A stretch of DNA of 64,000 bases from Druceiella hillmani (Eukaryota; Arthropoda; Insecta; Lepidoptera; Hepialidae): assembly GCA_039881145.1 (NCBI GenBank), contig JAYKKI010000088.1:2395501-2459500 (forward strand), read 5' to 3'. Below are positions 35,627-45,649 of this stretch, in pieces. Position numbers and translations under genes: made by a program. Each line of letters begins with the position of its first letter. The first letter of the stretch is position 1. The notes beneath the pieces were generated by a model that was not told where the DNA came from, did no database searches, and saw only the letters and a list, made by a program, of their open reading frames with translations.

Positions 35627-36020
35627 AAAAGTAATATTGAATGAGAATTAATTGATTACAATTATTGGCGAGTCCAAACCTTCCATGTCAAAAAATTTCA
35701 TAAAACACTTGTGATATGTAGCGAATATTTTTTTACGTACATAAATATATTTTGTCTTAATTTATTTTACTAATATATGAAAGTGGCTATTAAAGTGTCT
35801 GATCCCAACTATGAGTGAGGAATGCACAGTCTTTATTATTAAAATATCAAAGGTTCCTTAAATTAGTCTTATAAATCAGGAAACGATCTCATTTTATATG
35901 TGAGGTCGTTAAGTATTTTTGCAGTTAATATAATTTTCCACTGGAAGTTTGCCTTTATTATTTTTACCAGCTTGGTGAAATTATGACTATACCAATAAAC
36001 TTGCAAAATATAGGGTTAAA
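34130..36020 (+). repeat. Segmental duplication unit X, copy 2
   Basis: Tandem to X1 with only about 130 bp between. The head is more complete: 'tttttagggtttcctacctc', 'aaaaagaaaaagggaaccct', 'gtctgtcagtctgtc'. It has a longer C-tract with one T (34763-34778) and the same core and tail as X1. An extra piece at about 34630-34700 replaces the 'cctcgtagtgcgagtagata' of X1 and X3. Confidence 0.85.
35572..35622. repeat. (TA)n microsatellite
   Basis: Pure TA tract of about 50 bp at the position matching the tract in X1. Confidence 0.9.
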
Positions 36021-36029
36021 TAATTATAA

Positions 36030-36270
36030 GGTAACAAAAAAGGTACAGTGACCGGTAAGTAAAAGGTTTACAAAAGTGAGTGAATTTTACATACAGTATT
36101 AGGATAAGGTCATGGTTTACAAGTAAATATAAGGTAATGGTTTACAAAAGTGAGTGAATTTTACATACAGTATTGGGATAAGGTCATGTTTTACATGTAA
36201 ATATAAGGTAATGGTTTACATGTAAATATAAGGTAATGGTTTATAAAAGTGAGTGAATTTTACATACAGG
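36030..36270 (+). repeat. Tandem array, about 70-bp unit
   Basis: Repeated 'taaggtaatggtttacaaaa', 'gtgagtgaattttacataca', 'gtattgggataaggtcatg', 'tttacatgtaaatat'. Three full or partial units are followed by a final 'gtgagtgaattttacatacagg'. Confidence 0.9.
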
Positions 36271-36779
36271 AACTCTTATGCGTATGTTAAAATAATTCGT
36301 TTTATGTTAATTAAAACTCTGGAATAGTTACTCGTCGATTAACTGTTGCTGTTAACTGAACAGTTTTAAGGAAAAGTAAACTTTTGGCTACGTTTATGAT
36401 AAGAATTAAGACTAAAGGATTTTTTCGTCAAAGAAAGAAAAAAAGTATTCATTCTGAGATTAGAACTTAGTAACTTTCCAGTTCAGACTCCATTACTTTA
36501 TACGTCAAGGTCCCACTTGGACAAACGACGAAGTAATGACATAAGTACTTCTTCATTTGTTGTAATTTTTCAAGGGATTGAAATTTAGAAAACAGTAAAT
36601 ATTTCTATTTTAAGCTTATGGCTAACTCCGGCCTAATAAGATGACAATTTAGACGTCTCCAAGACAACAAGGCATTCCCACAAAAGTTTCCGACCATGGA
36701 TATTATATAAATTAACTACCTTAAAAATTTTCATGTGAATGTCATTGATGGTTGAAAAATGTGTGAATTAATATGCCTT

Positions 36780-36925
36780 ATCCTAAGAAAAACTTCAAGT
36801 TTCTAGGTTGAGCGATTATTCTGAGAAAAAGAGATATGACAGACAAAGTTATGAATAAAGAGCAGATGCGTGATTGATGTTATAAGGTGTCTGTTTATTT
36901 TTTACAATTTTAAGGTATGGAACTT
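36780..36925 (-). repeat. GGGTTCCGT-family repeat, inverted and decayed
   Basis: 'tgagcgattattctgagaaa', 'tatgacagacaaagttat', 'gtgattgatgttataaggtg', 'aattttaaggtatggaactt' fit a degraded minus-strand copy. Confidence 0.55.
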
Positions 36926-37083
36926 CATTGATCTTTCGAATTTTTTATCCGACTTTGTGATTTTGTCTAAATGTGATTTTATACAATGCCACAAATTAAT
37001 GCAACGCGTCTTTTATAAAACAAAAAAGGCATTTTAATTTTGACAGAAATAATAACGTAAGCAATCCCAACGACAAGCAAAAA

Positions 37084-38125
37084 TGGAAAAAATGTGTTTT
37101 CAGTGTATATTTTCAGGCATTTTCCTGATATCTAATGGAAAAATATCAAAACAATGATTTTAATATTTTAAACGTTAGTCTATCTGGGAAACAATGATAT
37201 AATCTTTGTGTACTAAATATCCTCAAAATTTAGTTTTAACTTCTTATTCCTGATATAGCGTGGTTTTAAGTTATATGTACTCATCTATATATTAAATCAA
37301 CACGCATTTCATCACATTTTACAAGTATTTAGAAAACTGATATAGTAACGAAAAGTTTTTGATAGGATTAATCAAGAATTTGGACAACTGCGTTTATGGA
37401 AAACTGTGGACTGCTGATAGACAACGTTACAGTTGCAACTATCCCTCCTGTACTGTTACCTAGTGGTTAAATAAGCAAGACTTTATTAATAAGAATATAT
37501 TAATTCCTGCTAAACCGCGGGAAGTATTCAAATCCGCTTTTCCAACTGCTCGAAAACCTCGCTCGACTGGGCGCTTAGCTGGATAGGCTGTTTATCTTAT
37601 TTAACTCACCGAAGCCGAGCCCGTCTGCGACAAAAGGCTGGCGAAATTTTGTGTCGCCTTCTGTAAATCGTTCCTTTGAAGTTGACGAAACGCCGCGGCG
37701 TCATTTAACAAAGAGTTGATAAATAAAATCTATTTCGGGAACGTATCCGTGAAGAGGAGATACGAACAGGTGTTCGTAGCATCTTCGTAGCAATATTGCT
37801 AATATTGAGATTAACAATATCGCTACGAAACTGGCGGATGAATTGATATATGGCAACATTAAAAATGTTTTCTAAGCTTTCGTAGTCAAGTGCGAAATCT
37901 TTCTAGTTTCGTCATATCCACATGTGTCTCTGTCTGTTTATCATATTCTCATAGTATCTTCAGTTTTAGTGCTACGTACATGTAATTTTGCAAGTACAAG
38001 TATATATAAAGATTTCAATTAATATGTATTTAAAATTTCTTTTTTCAATATTTTAAATTGGGAGGTGCCCTTATTAAGACAGTGACGATGAAAAAATAAT
38101 TTTAGCGTATCATGTTGTATAGGGT
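37084..38125 (+). repeat. Segmental duplication unit Y, copy 1
   Basis: Matches 41881-42915 in order: 'ttaatattttaaacgttag', 'ctatctgggaaacaatgata', 'taaccgcgggaagtattc'-like sequence, 'tcgactgggcgcttagctg', 'ggctgtttatcttatttaac', 'gacgaaacgccgcggcgtca', 'gggaggtgcccttattaaga'. The 37500-37760 part is markedly G+C richer. Stops occur in all frames. Y1 ends where the hAT left end begins. Confidence 0.9.
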
Positions 38126-38243
38126 GTAGTTCATGGGCGCCGGCAGCGGGGTGCAAGGGGGTGCAATTGCACCCCCCTGTTGAGAAAGAAATTACATAGA
38201 AAAAATTACATATTTTTTACCCGAATAAACCAGTAGGAGAGTA

Positions 38244-38330
38244 ATGCTTTTCGAGTGTATGTATATATGTATGTATGTATATGTTCATATGTATGTATGT
38301 TTATATGTTTGTATGTATGTATGTATATAT
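38244..38330. repeat. (TATG)n microsatellite with repeat tail
   Basis: Imperfect tatg/tgta repeats, followed at 38335-38440 by 'cgatagtacgcgctacagcc', 'caaacggcttgactaatttt', 'gagtgacataggctatataa', a common insect dispersed-repeat phrase. Lies between the hAT end and the transposase stop. Confidence 0.85.
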
Positions 38331-38503
38331 GACCATTTCGATAGTACGCGCTACAGCCCAAACGGCTTGACTAATTTTAGCAAACTACGTGTCGTTAGAT
38401 TCGTGAAGACCGTGCGAGTGACATAGGCTATATAATTTTCATGAGAAATCAACAAAGTCAATTTTATATGGAAAAAAGATTAGAAATTTATTGACATAGT
38501 GAC

Positions 38504-40629
38504 TTACGATTTGAATAACAACTGAAGGCGTCTAGGTTGCTGTCCAAATTTGTTCAACACCTTGTCAATAAATTCAGTATCCTCCTCAACTCTTTTCCTG
38601 TGAACACTGAGCATGCACAAGCCGCTTAGCCTCGCATCTCCCATCGTTGAGCGATTCCACGTCTTTACCCGTCGTAACGTGCTAAATATACATTTAATGC
38701 TACATGTTGTTGCTGGAATAGTTAAAGCAATTTTAATTGCCTCACATACCGCTGGGTAAAAAGAAGTGGCTTGAGCAATCACATCTACGTATTCAACAAC
38801 AGATTCATTTAGAATCTCATTATTTGCTTCTGCATTATTTGAAGCTGCATAAACGAAAATGCTTTCTTGTGTGTTGAAGAAAATCGATTTTTTAGTGAAG
38901 AAATAATAGAATCTAAATATGGAATATATATAGATCTTCTGAAAAATTCTTCCACATTTTCAGATGGGTGATTTGATCTGTAAGTCTGTTTTTCCATTAC
39001 TCGAGGACGCTTAAATTCAACGTTTAGTTTCTCGCAAATTTTCTGAGCTTTCTCAAAAATGACCGCAAACTCCATAGATGCATTATCGCGATGAGATTGA
39101 AGTATATCAGTTAATTTATTAACTTGATCATGTATTGCCTTTATATCCATATTTACTTCCTGTAATTGATTGCACACGGGCTCAAGTTTGGCAGAATAAG
39201 CAGCAATTATTAAAAGTGTCACAATGTATGTTGGAGTAATTGCAGTCGTGCAGAGCTGATACGCTTTGGTTTTCGTTTTAGAATTCGGTGCGTCCTGCGA
39301 AAGTTCATCTAAAACTTGTATAATAGTCACAAAATTTTCAGAAAATATTCTGATACTTTTGTACTTTGCTGTCCAACGCGTTTCACAAAATAGTGGTTTA
39401 TTTGGAATTTTACTCCGCCGCAACGTACTGTCAGGAAATAAATTTATAATGTCCTTTGTTGTTCCAGCAGTATTTCTCACTTCACTGACAGTATTAAGGC
39501 CATTAATGACAAGATTCAATACATGGCTTGCACAGTGGAAAAATAGGGCTAAAGGATATTTATCATTAATAATTTTCTGAACGCCACCTATGTGACCTGC
39601 CATTTCAGCACACCCGTCGTATCCTTGACCAACAAGTTTATTTAAATCAAGATCACAATCTTGCAGAAAGTGAGTAATAGTTTCCGAAATGGCTTGTGCA
39701 TTTAGTTCTTGTACCGGTACATACCTAAGGAATTCTTCACAAATTATTGTTTTTTTAGCATCTTTATAATAACGTAGATATCGAACACGAATTGATAATT
39801 GTTCTGTGCCACTAATATCAGCAGTCTCATCAGCTAAAACTGAAAAATCTGAAGCATGTTTTACCTCCTCAATTATTTTGCTCTTAAGAGCATCGGAACA
39901 AATTTCAATTAATTCGTTTTGAATTAGATGCGATAAGTATAAAGAATTTTTTGCTCCTGATTCTAAATGATTCTTAAGAATCTCGTCTCCCGAGTCAACT
40001 CGAAAATGTAGCAGGTCTGTAAAAACAGAACCCTTCTCGATTTTTCCACGAAGTGGAAGATCATGTCGCCCGCAAAATAAAATTGTTGAAATGATAGATC
40101 GAAGTTTTAAACGATTTTCTTCAACTTCCTTGTGATATGCCGTATTTAAAGATTCATGAACGCTAAATCCTTTTCTATCCATGATTTTTTCAAATGTATT
40201 TGACGAAGCCAGTGCGTCACAATGCCACTTACTTGTCGCGTGAGACTGAGCAGCTTCATGAAACTTTTGATATTTGAAGCAAGGAGAAACTATGAACTGT
40301 CCTTGTAGACTGCGCTGCACTGGAGGCCGAAATAAAACACATATCCTACACAGCGGTCCTTTTGCTAGAGCTGAGTAAGCTAACCACGAATATGTTGTAA
40401 GCCATTCATGTCGGAAAGCTTGTATACCATCAAGGTTTACATCATTTTTAAAATTGTATTTCTTGCTAGGGTTCCAATGATGTCTTAGTAATTTCAAACG
40501 TAGATCATCATTGACTTGATAACCGGAGTCCAAACACAATCCAATATCCAATAAGTTAGTTGTTGTGCTTCTACTAGAAAAATCGAGCGATGCATTGCGC
40601 AGAACGCAAAGATTCTCAAGCAGATGCAT
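38504..40629 (-). pseudogene. hAT transposase (ZMYM1 / DUF4371 type), one frameshift
   Basis: The main frame (38809-40629) encodes 606 residues from a good ATG. A TTF-type zinc-binding region comes first (about residues 75-140: HEWL, SWLAYS, CRICVLF, HCDA). The DUF4371/RNase-H-like core follows, with FSVLADETADIS (catalytic Asp 267), KLVGQGYDGCAEMAG (Asp 338), FFHCASHVLNLVIN (361-376) and CETRWTAKY (415-423). The frame then slips at about 38810-38890, and a second frame (38504-38782) gives the C-terminal hAT dimerisation block: PATTCSIKCIFSTLRRVKTW, then LSGLCMLSVHR. Length and order match ZMYM1-like and '52 kDa repressor'-like hAT proteins. The role would be nuclear cut-and-paste transposition; the break splits catalytic core from dimerisation domain, so this copy is probably inactive. 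One frameshift and no internal stops suggest a young insertion, unless the indel is a sequencing error. Plus-strand frames here are shadows. Confidence 0.93.
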
Positions 40630-40654
40630 CGCTCGATTTTTTTAGTAGAAGCAC
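40565..40654. repeat. Foldback at the transposase start
   Basis: gtgcttctactagaaaaatc plus gagcgatgcat (40565-40595) is repeated inverted at 40624-40654 with one mismatch (g/a), around a 28-nt spacer that includes the transposase ATG. As a result the same peptide phrase (ASLDF-SRST) reads outward on both strands. Confidence 0.9.
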
Positions 40655-40823
40655 AAACAAAAATCATTCTTATGTATTAAAAAAAAAAACGGATCAATTA
40701 ACGCATTATTTCGTTGTTTTCAAGTCTCATTTTTTATGTATGTTGATAATGAATAATACATTCGATGACAGGACAGGAGACAACAACACAACATACCTGG
40801 ACCATCCAATTCGTTGTCCACAC

Positions 40824-41880
40824 CACTTCGTTGTCCGTCTGTCGGTCTGTCAAGACTCTTTTTCTCAGGAACGCGTGGAGGTATCAAGTTGAAATTAATA
40901 TCAAATACTTAGGTCTACGTCCCTTGGAGCTGTAAAATCAATCTTCTAAGTCAACGCAAGTCAAGAGGAACCCTAAACATACGACCATTTATGCCGCGTA
41001 TTTTGAGACTCGTAAATAAAGCAAAATCTGTGGGATACTTTCCGTTGACCTAGAATTATTAAATTTGACAAGAAGCAAGGTCTCACAGCACAAACAAAGC
41101 AAAAAATTAACTTTTAGTTATATTGAAAATCGTTGTTTTTTAAGTTACATCACATTAAATTTTTTTTAAACATGCGCCTGTGAAATTTATGGTAGGTAAT
41201 ATAATTTCGTTCTAAAAAAATAAGGTTGTTTAAATAGTTTAATGACATATTATTTATTATTAAAGGTCCATGACGGCCTAAATGTGTATGGAACCCTCGT
41301 AGTGCGAGTAGATAGAACACCATTCGTGCATATGTAGATGGACTTGCCGTTGAAAAAGCCTTTTTTCTCATTTTCAACCCTTTTTAGATGTCCCCCCCTC
41401 CCCCGATCAACCCACCGAGGTATCAAACTTTGCCTTTCAAACATTACCCTTTCTCCACCATTGTGATCGTAAATAAGGCCGGTATCTACCAAGCAAGCTT
41501 ACAAAAGCGCCTCAAAACGTTGGTATGCGTATCTAAATGCGAATGATTCGCCGGTCTGGGATCGGGTGGTAATTCAAGCTCAGATACTTGTAAATGCCAA
41601 CAGATGCATTCCGATTGTGAAGGGTGTAGAAAGGCAGTTTCAAAGGCTGACTGGCGGGATGAAGACGGTTGCGGTTAAATTTAAATCTTCATTATTTCCA
41701 TCCGACATTTGCTTACGTATTTGCCTTAGTTTACATCGTCTGTTACCATGTTCCGATAACGCTGCTCCTAATACGTTTTGAACATAAAATCTAGTCTTAA
41801 ATTATGTAAATCCATAGAAATATTAATTAAATTTATACGCAGTTCTTATTCATGTACTGTAATATCTATTATACTAGTAC
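40824..41880 (+). repeat. Segmental duplication unit X, copy 3
   Basis: Starts inside the repeat head ('cttcgttgtccgtctgtcgg', 'tctttttctcaggaacgcgt'), so the first 50 or so bp of X are missing at the junction with the hAT element. It continues through the C-tract (41392-41404), the open frame to 41781 and 'ttcttattcatgtactgtaa'. It then passes directly into Y2, skipping the (TA)n half present in X1 and X2. Confidence 0.88.
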
Positions 41881-42915
41881 ATGGAAAACAATTATTTTCA
41901 GTATATATTTTCAGGACTTATTTCCGATATCTAATGGAAAAATATCAAAGCAATGATTTTAATATTTTAAACGTGAGTCTATCTGGGAAACAATGATATA
42001 ATCCTTGTGTACTAAATATCCTCAAAATTTAGTTTTAATATCTTATTCCTGATATTGCGTGGTTTTAAGTTGTGTACTTATGTACTAAATCAACATGCAT
42101 TTCATCACGTTTTGTAAGTATTTAGAAAATTAATATAGTAACGAAAAGTTTTTGATAGGACTAATTATGAGTTTGGACAACTACGTTTATGGAAAACTGC
42201 GGACTGTTTATACACAACGTTACAGTTACAACGATTCCCAATGTACTGTAACCTAGTGGTTAAATAAGCAAGACTTTATTAATAAGAATAAATTAATTTC
42301 TGCTAAACCGCGGGATATATTCAAATCCGCTTTTCCAACTGCCCCAAAACCTTCTCGCTCGACTGGGCGCTTAGCTGAATAGGCTGTTTATCTTATTTAA
42401 CTCGCCGAAGCCGAGTGCGTCAGCTATAGAGGCCTGGCGAAATTTTGTGTCGCCTCCCGTAAGTCGTTCCTTTGAAGTTGACGAAACGCCGCGGCGTCAT
42501 TTAACAAAGAGTTGATAAATAAAATCTATTTCGGGAACGTATCCGTGAAGGGGGAGAAAGGTATTCGTAGCCATCTTCGTAGCAATATTGCTAATATTGA
42601 GATTAATAATATCACTACGAAGCTGGTGGATGAATTTATACATAGCAACACTAAAAATATTTTCTGAGCTTCTGTAGTCAAGTGTGAAATCTTTATAATT
42701 TCGTCATATCCATGTTCATAGTATCTTCATCCTCATAGCATCTTCAGTTTTAGAGCTATATACATGAAATTTTGGAAGTACAAGTTTAGATAAAGGTTTC
42801 AATTAATATGCAGTTAAATTTTGATTTTCCAGTATTTTAAAGTGGGAGGTGCCCTTATTAAGACAGTGGGGATGAAAAAAGAATTTTAGCGTATCGTATT
42901 GTGTAGGGTGTTTTG
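41881..42915 (+). repeat. Segmental duplication unit Y, copy 2
   Basis: Second copy of 37084-38125, with a smaller 5' difference and small indels (for example 'aagggggagaaaggtattcg' versus 'aagaggagatacgaacagg'). Past 'tagggtgt' it continues 'tttgtgtaaggtttttaa', which shows the sequence without a hAT insertion. Confidence 0.9.
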
Positions 42916-42919
42916 TGTA

Positions 42920-43870
42920 AGGTTTTTAATATAAAGTGTAGGTTCCGTTCATTACTTCTTAATTTTCAGCCGCGGTAAAGGAACATTAAGCTTAAAAATG
43001 GTGAAGAATGTGTCCTCACTCCTTTAATTTACATCCTTGGAATTATAATCTGAAAAATTTGAAATAAATCTAGATAAAAGGATTTGATAAAAACTTTCAA
43101 ATAAAATATTTTTATTAATATGTATCAACCGTCGTAAAAGATATAAGCCATTATGTAACCCTACTTCGAATATGTCCCGAAAAGCACTCAGTAATTTTTT
43201 TTTCATAACAGAAAAATCTTTATAGTGAAAATTTGCACATTTTATTTAAAATGTATGTGAAAATGTTGTTTACAAAAATTTCAAAAAACATTGTTTTCTA
43301 ATTTTGGGTAGTTTGTCTTCGGAGACTATAGATAAATAGAAAAAACCCAAGCCTCCTTTATTTCCGAAATTTCTGAATCTTTAGAGATACGGAAAAACTA
43401 TAACGATGATTCTAGATGTTATAACTTTTGAGATATTTACAACAATATACATATCCCAAGAAGTCCGTATTGGTGATGACTCATGATGAATTAAAAAACT
43501 TTACTTCCAACAAGGTACGGAACCCTCGACGCGCGAGGCAGTTTCTCGCTTAGCCAGTTTTTATTTTTTCATATTTTTTGTCTAAAACCTACGCATTATT
43601 AACAAATAAAGACTAAATGGAACTTAATATATTCACTTTACCAAACCGCCCCGCTCCTCACCTAAATGTATGTGTTCGGTTACATAAGATTGTTTTGCAA
43701 ATGGCTGTCAACATTCATAATAGCTCTTGATAGCTATTGAAACGATTTTGGCACAATATTACCACATTAATCTGATGAAAGAATTAGGATGGAATATTTC
43801 GCCATTTATTTTAGTACCCAAAAACGATAGGCTTTTTTTAAGTTTAAGGTTCGGTAATTAGTCAAAATAC
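42920..43870. other. A+T-rich DNA with a lepidopteran repeat tail
   Basis: No gene. At 43513-43560, 'ggtacggaaccctcgacgcg' then 'gcttagccagtttttatttt' is a recognisable end of the GGAACCCTCG...CCGGTTTTT dispersed family. Confidence 0.5.
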
Positions 43871-43874
43871 TAAT

Positions 43875-44040
43875 TTATATGTGCGTCGTCAGAGTGACCT
43901 TTCACTGCGCAGCATACTGCTGGAAGTCGGGTTCGGTTCCTGGCCGTTAGTCGATCGGGGCTGGATTGGAGTTTTGGTTGGTTGTAAAAAATTGCTCTCG
44001 TAGAAATAAGTCCGCCATATGTAAAAAAGATACATTAAAG
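43875..44040 (+). mobile_element. tRNA-derived SINE, copy 2
   Basis: B-box gggttcggttcc at about 43928-43939 close to the pol III consensus, upstream 'cgtcagagtgacctttcact' as a decayed A-box half, and tail 'ggggctggattggagttttgg', 'ttggttgtaaaaaattgctc' shared with copy 1. Target-site duplication not resolved. Confidence 0.75.
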
Positions 44041-44044
44041 TACA

Positions 44045-45299
44045 GAAATATATAAATAAATAATTTTATTTAATTTTCAGTGTTATTTGTTGCTTTTAGA
44101 GGCTAATTTAATTTTCTTAACGGTATACGGCAATATGCTAGCGACTATTACTATTACTTATTATATTAGCGACTAGCGATACCGATTCAGTATTGCAATG
44201 GAGTCTGAACAATAAGATACATTTGATGTGAGCAAATTTGCAATGATGACGTATTACTGCTTCCGTTCTCGCTGTTGAAAACACAATTATGAATTAGATG
44301 GAACGATGCTTCAAAGGAAAACGAGGCTTGATATCGATTAATACGTTTCATCATATCGCAAAAATTCTAGTTTCTGTTATGTATAAACCTTCTGTTATGT
44401 TGTTCTTTCGACTACAAAAGGTCACAAAAGAAGCTTAAAATTATAAATGGAAACTTATTTCTATTTTAGAAAATCTCTGCTATGTTATTTTACTCGAGGA
44501 GTTGTCTATATGTTAGTTATGGACACAGAAATCTTTTTAAATACTTTTTTATATATTTATTGAGATCTCCATTTAAACCTTGTATTTTATGTACATAAGA
44601 ATGAAATTGTGGAAACGTAAGGTCCAGATGGATCGAAGGGCAAACCTACATAAAATTTTTTTATGTAAATATGAGGGTAAATTATGTATAAAACTTAATG
44701 TTTAAAAAAGCGAATGTCGTGCAATAGTTCTTCCCCGTGGTACCATGTTCTAATTCTTAAAAATAAATAAACTTGTGACTTTATTTTATTCGATCTTTCA
44801 ATTGGTTGTTGCACAACGAATCTTTAGTTACACAGAAAATTATTGGGCGTTTCAGAAAAAAATATTTTCCGTCTAATTACAGTGCTAAGAAAGTAATTGC
44901 AGTAGTCAATCGTACGTCTTCGTGTAATGCGTAGATCGCGTGCCAGCTAATGGAAACGTCGTTACTGATGAAAATCGAGGAGTGGTTTGATTGCGTATAA
45001 TGACAGAGGTCGGAGTTCCAAACGCTTAGCGGGTGAAAGTTGAAAAGTCAAGAAAATAGTGATATGTATGAGGAAAACCGAGAAAAGTCTCAAAGTTATC
45101 TTTGTTTATATGAAATTTTGTTCGCAAAATGTTTGAATTGTGGAGGCAGTTTTTTTGCTTATAATCGTGCTTCAACATTTCGGTGCTTAGCAAAATTGCT
45201 TAGGGGATTAGATAGTGAAATCGACTCAAAAGTTCAATACGATTAGGATTCACTTACAATTTTACATAAAAGAATATACAATAGGTTACACAGCTCAAC
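44045..45299. other. A+T-rich DNA, nothing recognised
   Basis: Only short frames. A 68-codon frame at 45040-45246 has no ATG (it starts at TTG) and no recognisable domain. Confidence 0.45.
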
Positions 45300-45311
45300 A
45301 TCACAGTAGCT

Positions 45312-45540
45312 CATAATTAAATGAAACTACGTGATGTAGCATTATTTCTACTTTCTTTAATTTCTTTACCACGACCTATTAGCAAAGATTAGACTAATAT
45401 CCCACCTGAAGATGTTGTAATACAACGAAACCTAGGTCGTGGTAAAGAAATTAAAGAAAGTAGAAATAATACTACATCACGTAGTTTCATTTAATTGTGA
45501 ATAATGAATTTCTACAAAATTAACGCCAAATATATTCAAT
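45312..45540 (+). mobile_element. Palindromic hammerhead-bearing element C
   Basis: Exactly bounded by a 12-bp direct repeat atcacagtagct (45300-45311 and 45541-45552), giving a 229-bp insertion. It starts 'cataattaaatgaaactacg', and its left arm (to 45377) is the complement of 45434-45496. It ends with the outer tail 'tttctacaaaattaacgcca' then 'aatatattcaat'. The left ribozyme motif is deleted, leaving only its outer edge; the right one is intact. Non-coding. Confidence 0.9.
45402..45442 (+). ncRNA. Intact type I hammerhead ribozyme motif (element C)
   Basis: Helix I: CCAC 45402-45405 with GUGG 45439-45442. Core: CUGA 45406-45409, A7, G8, A9, one extra U at 45413. Helix II: GUUGU 45414-45418, loop AAU, ACAAC 45422-45426, all paired. 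GAA 45427-45429, then ACCUAGGU (45430-45437), which is self-complementary and whose outer A-U is the 15.1-16.1 pair. C17 is 45438, so cleavage is predicted between 45438 and 45439. With only a 2-nt turn, helix III is too short for a stable monomer; known short-helix-III hammerheads act as dimers. The extra U before helix II is the only departure from the textbook core. Confidence 0.8.
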
Positions 45541-45649
45541 ATCACAGTAGCTGTTTAAATATGTTAGTTCATTGTTTTGAATTAAATTATGTAATGAAGA
45601 AAAGTTAGTTTGATATTGATAAATAAGTTCAGAAACAACATGCTAATCT

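Larger units (their letters stand above)
38132..40660 (-). mobile_element. hAT-superfamily DNA transposon, one end missing
   Basis: The end nearest 38132 reads catgggcgccggcagcgggg then tgcaaggggg and a perfect 20-bp palindrome gggggtgcaattgcaccccc (38157-38176). G+C-rich ends with such C/G blocks fit insect hAT termini. Comparing Y1 with Y2 places the junction right after 'tagggtgt' (about 38124-38131). The matching far end is not found; beyond the transposase start lie a 90-bp foldback (40565-40654), about 170 bp of unplaced DNA, and then X3. This suggests a truncated or rearranged copy. The transposase is on the minus strand. Confidence 0.75.

Noticed and set aside
39266..39580. 104-codon plus-strand frame within the hAT gene
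   Set aside because: Antisense shadow of the transposase coding strand. The 40590-40892 frame only reflects the foldback at the gene start.
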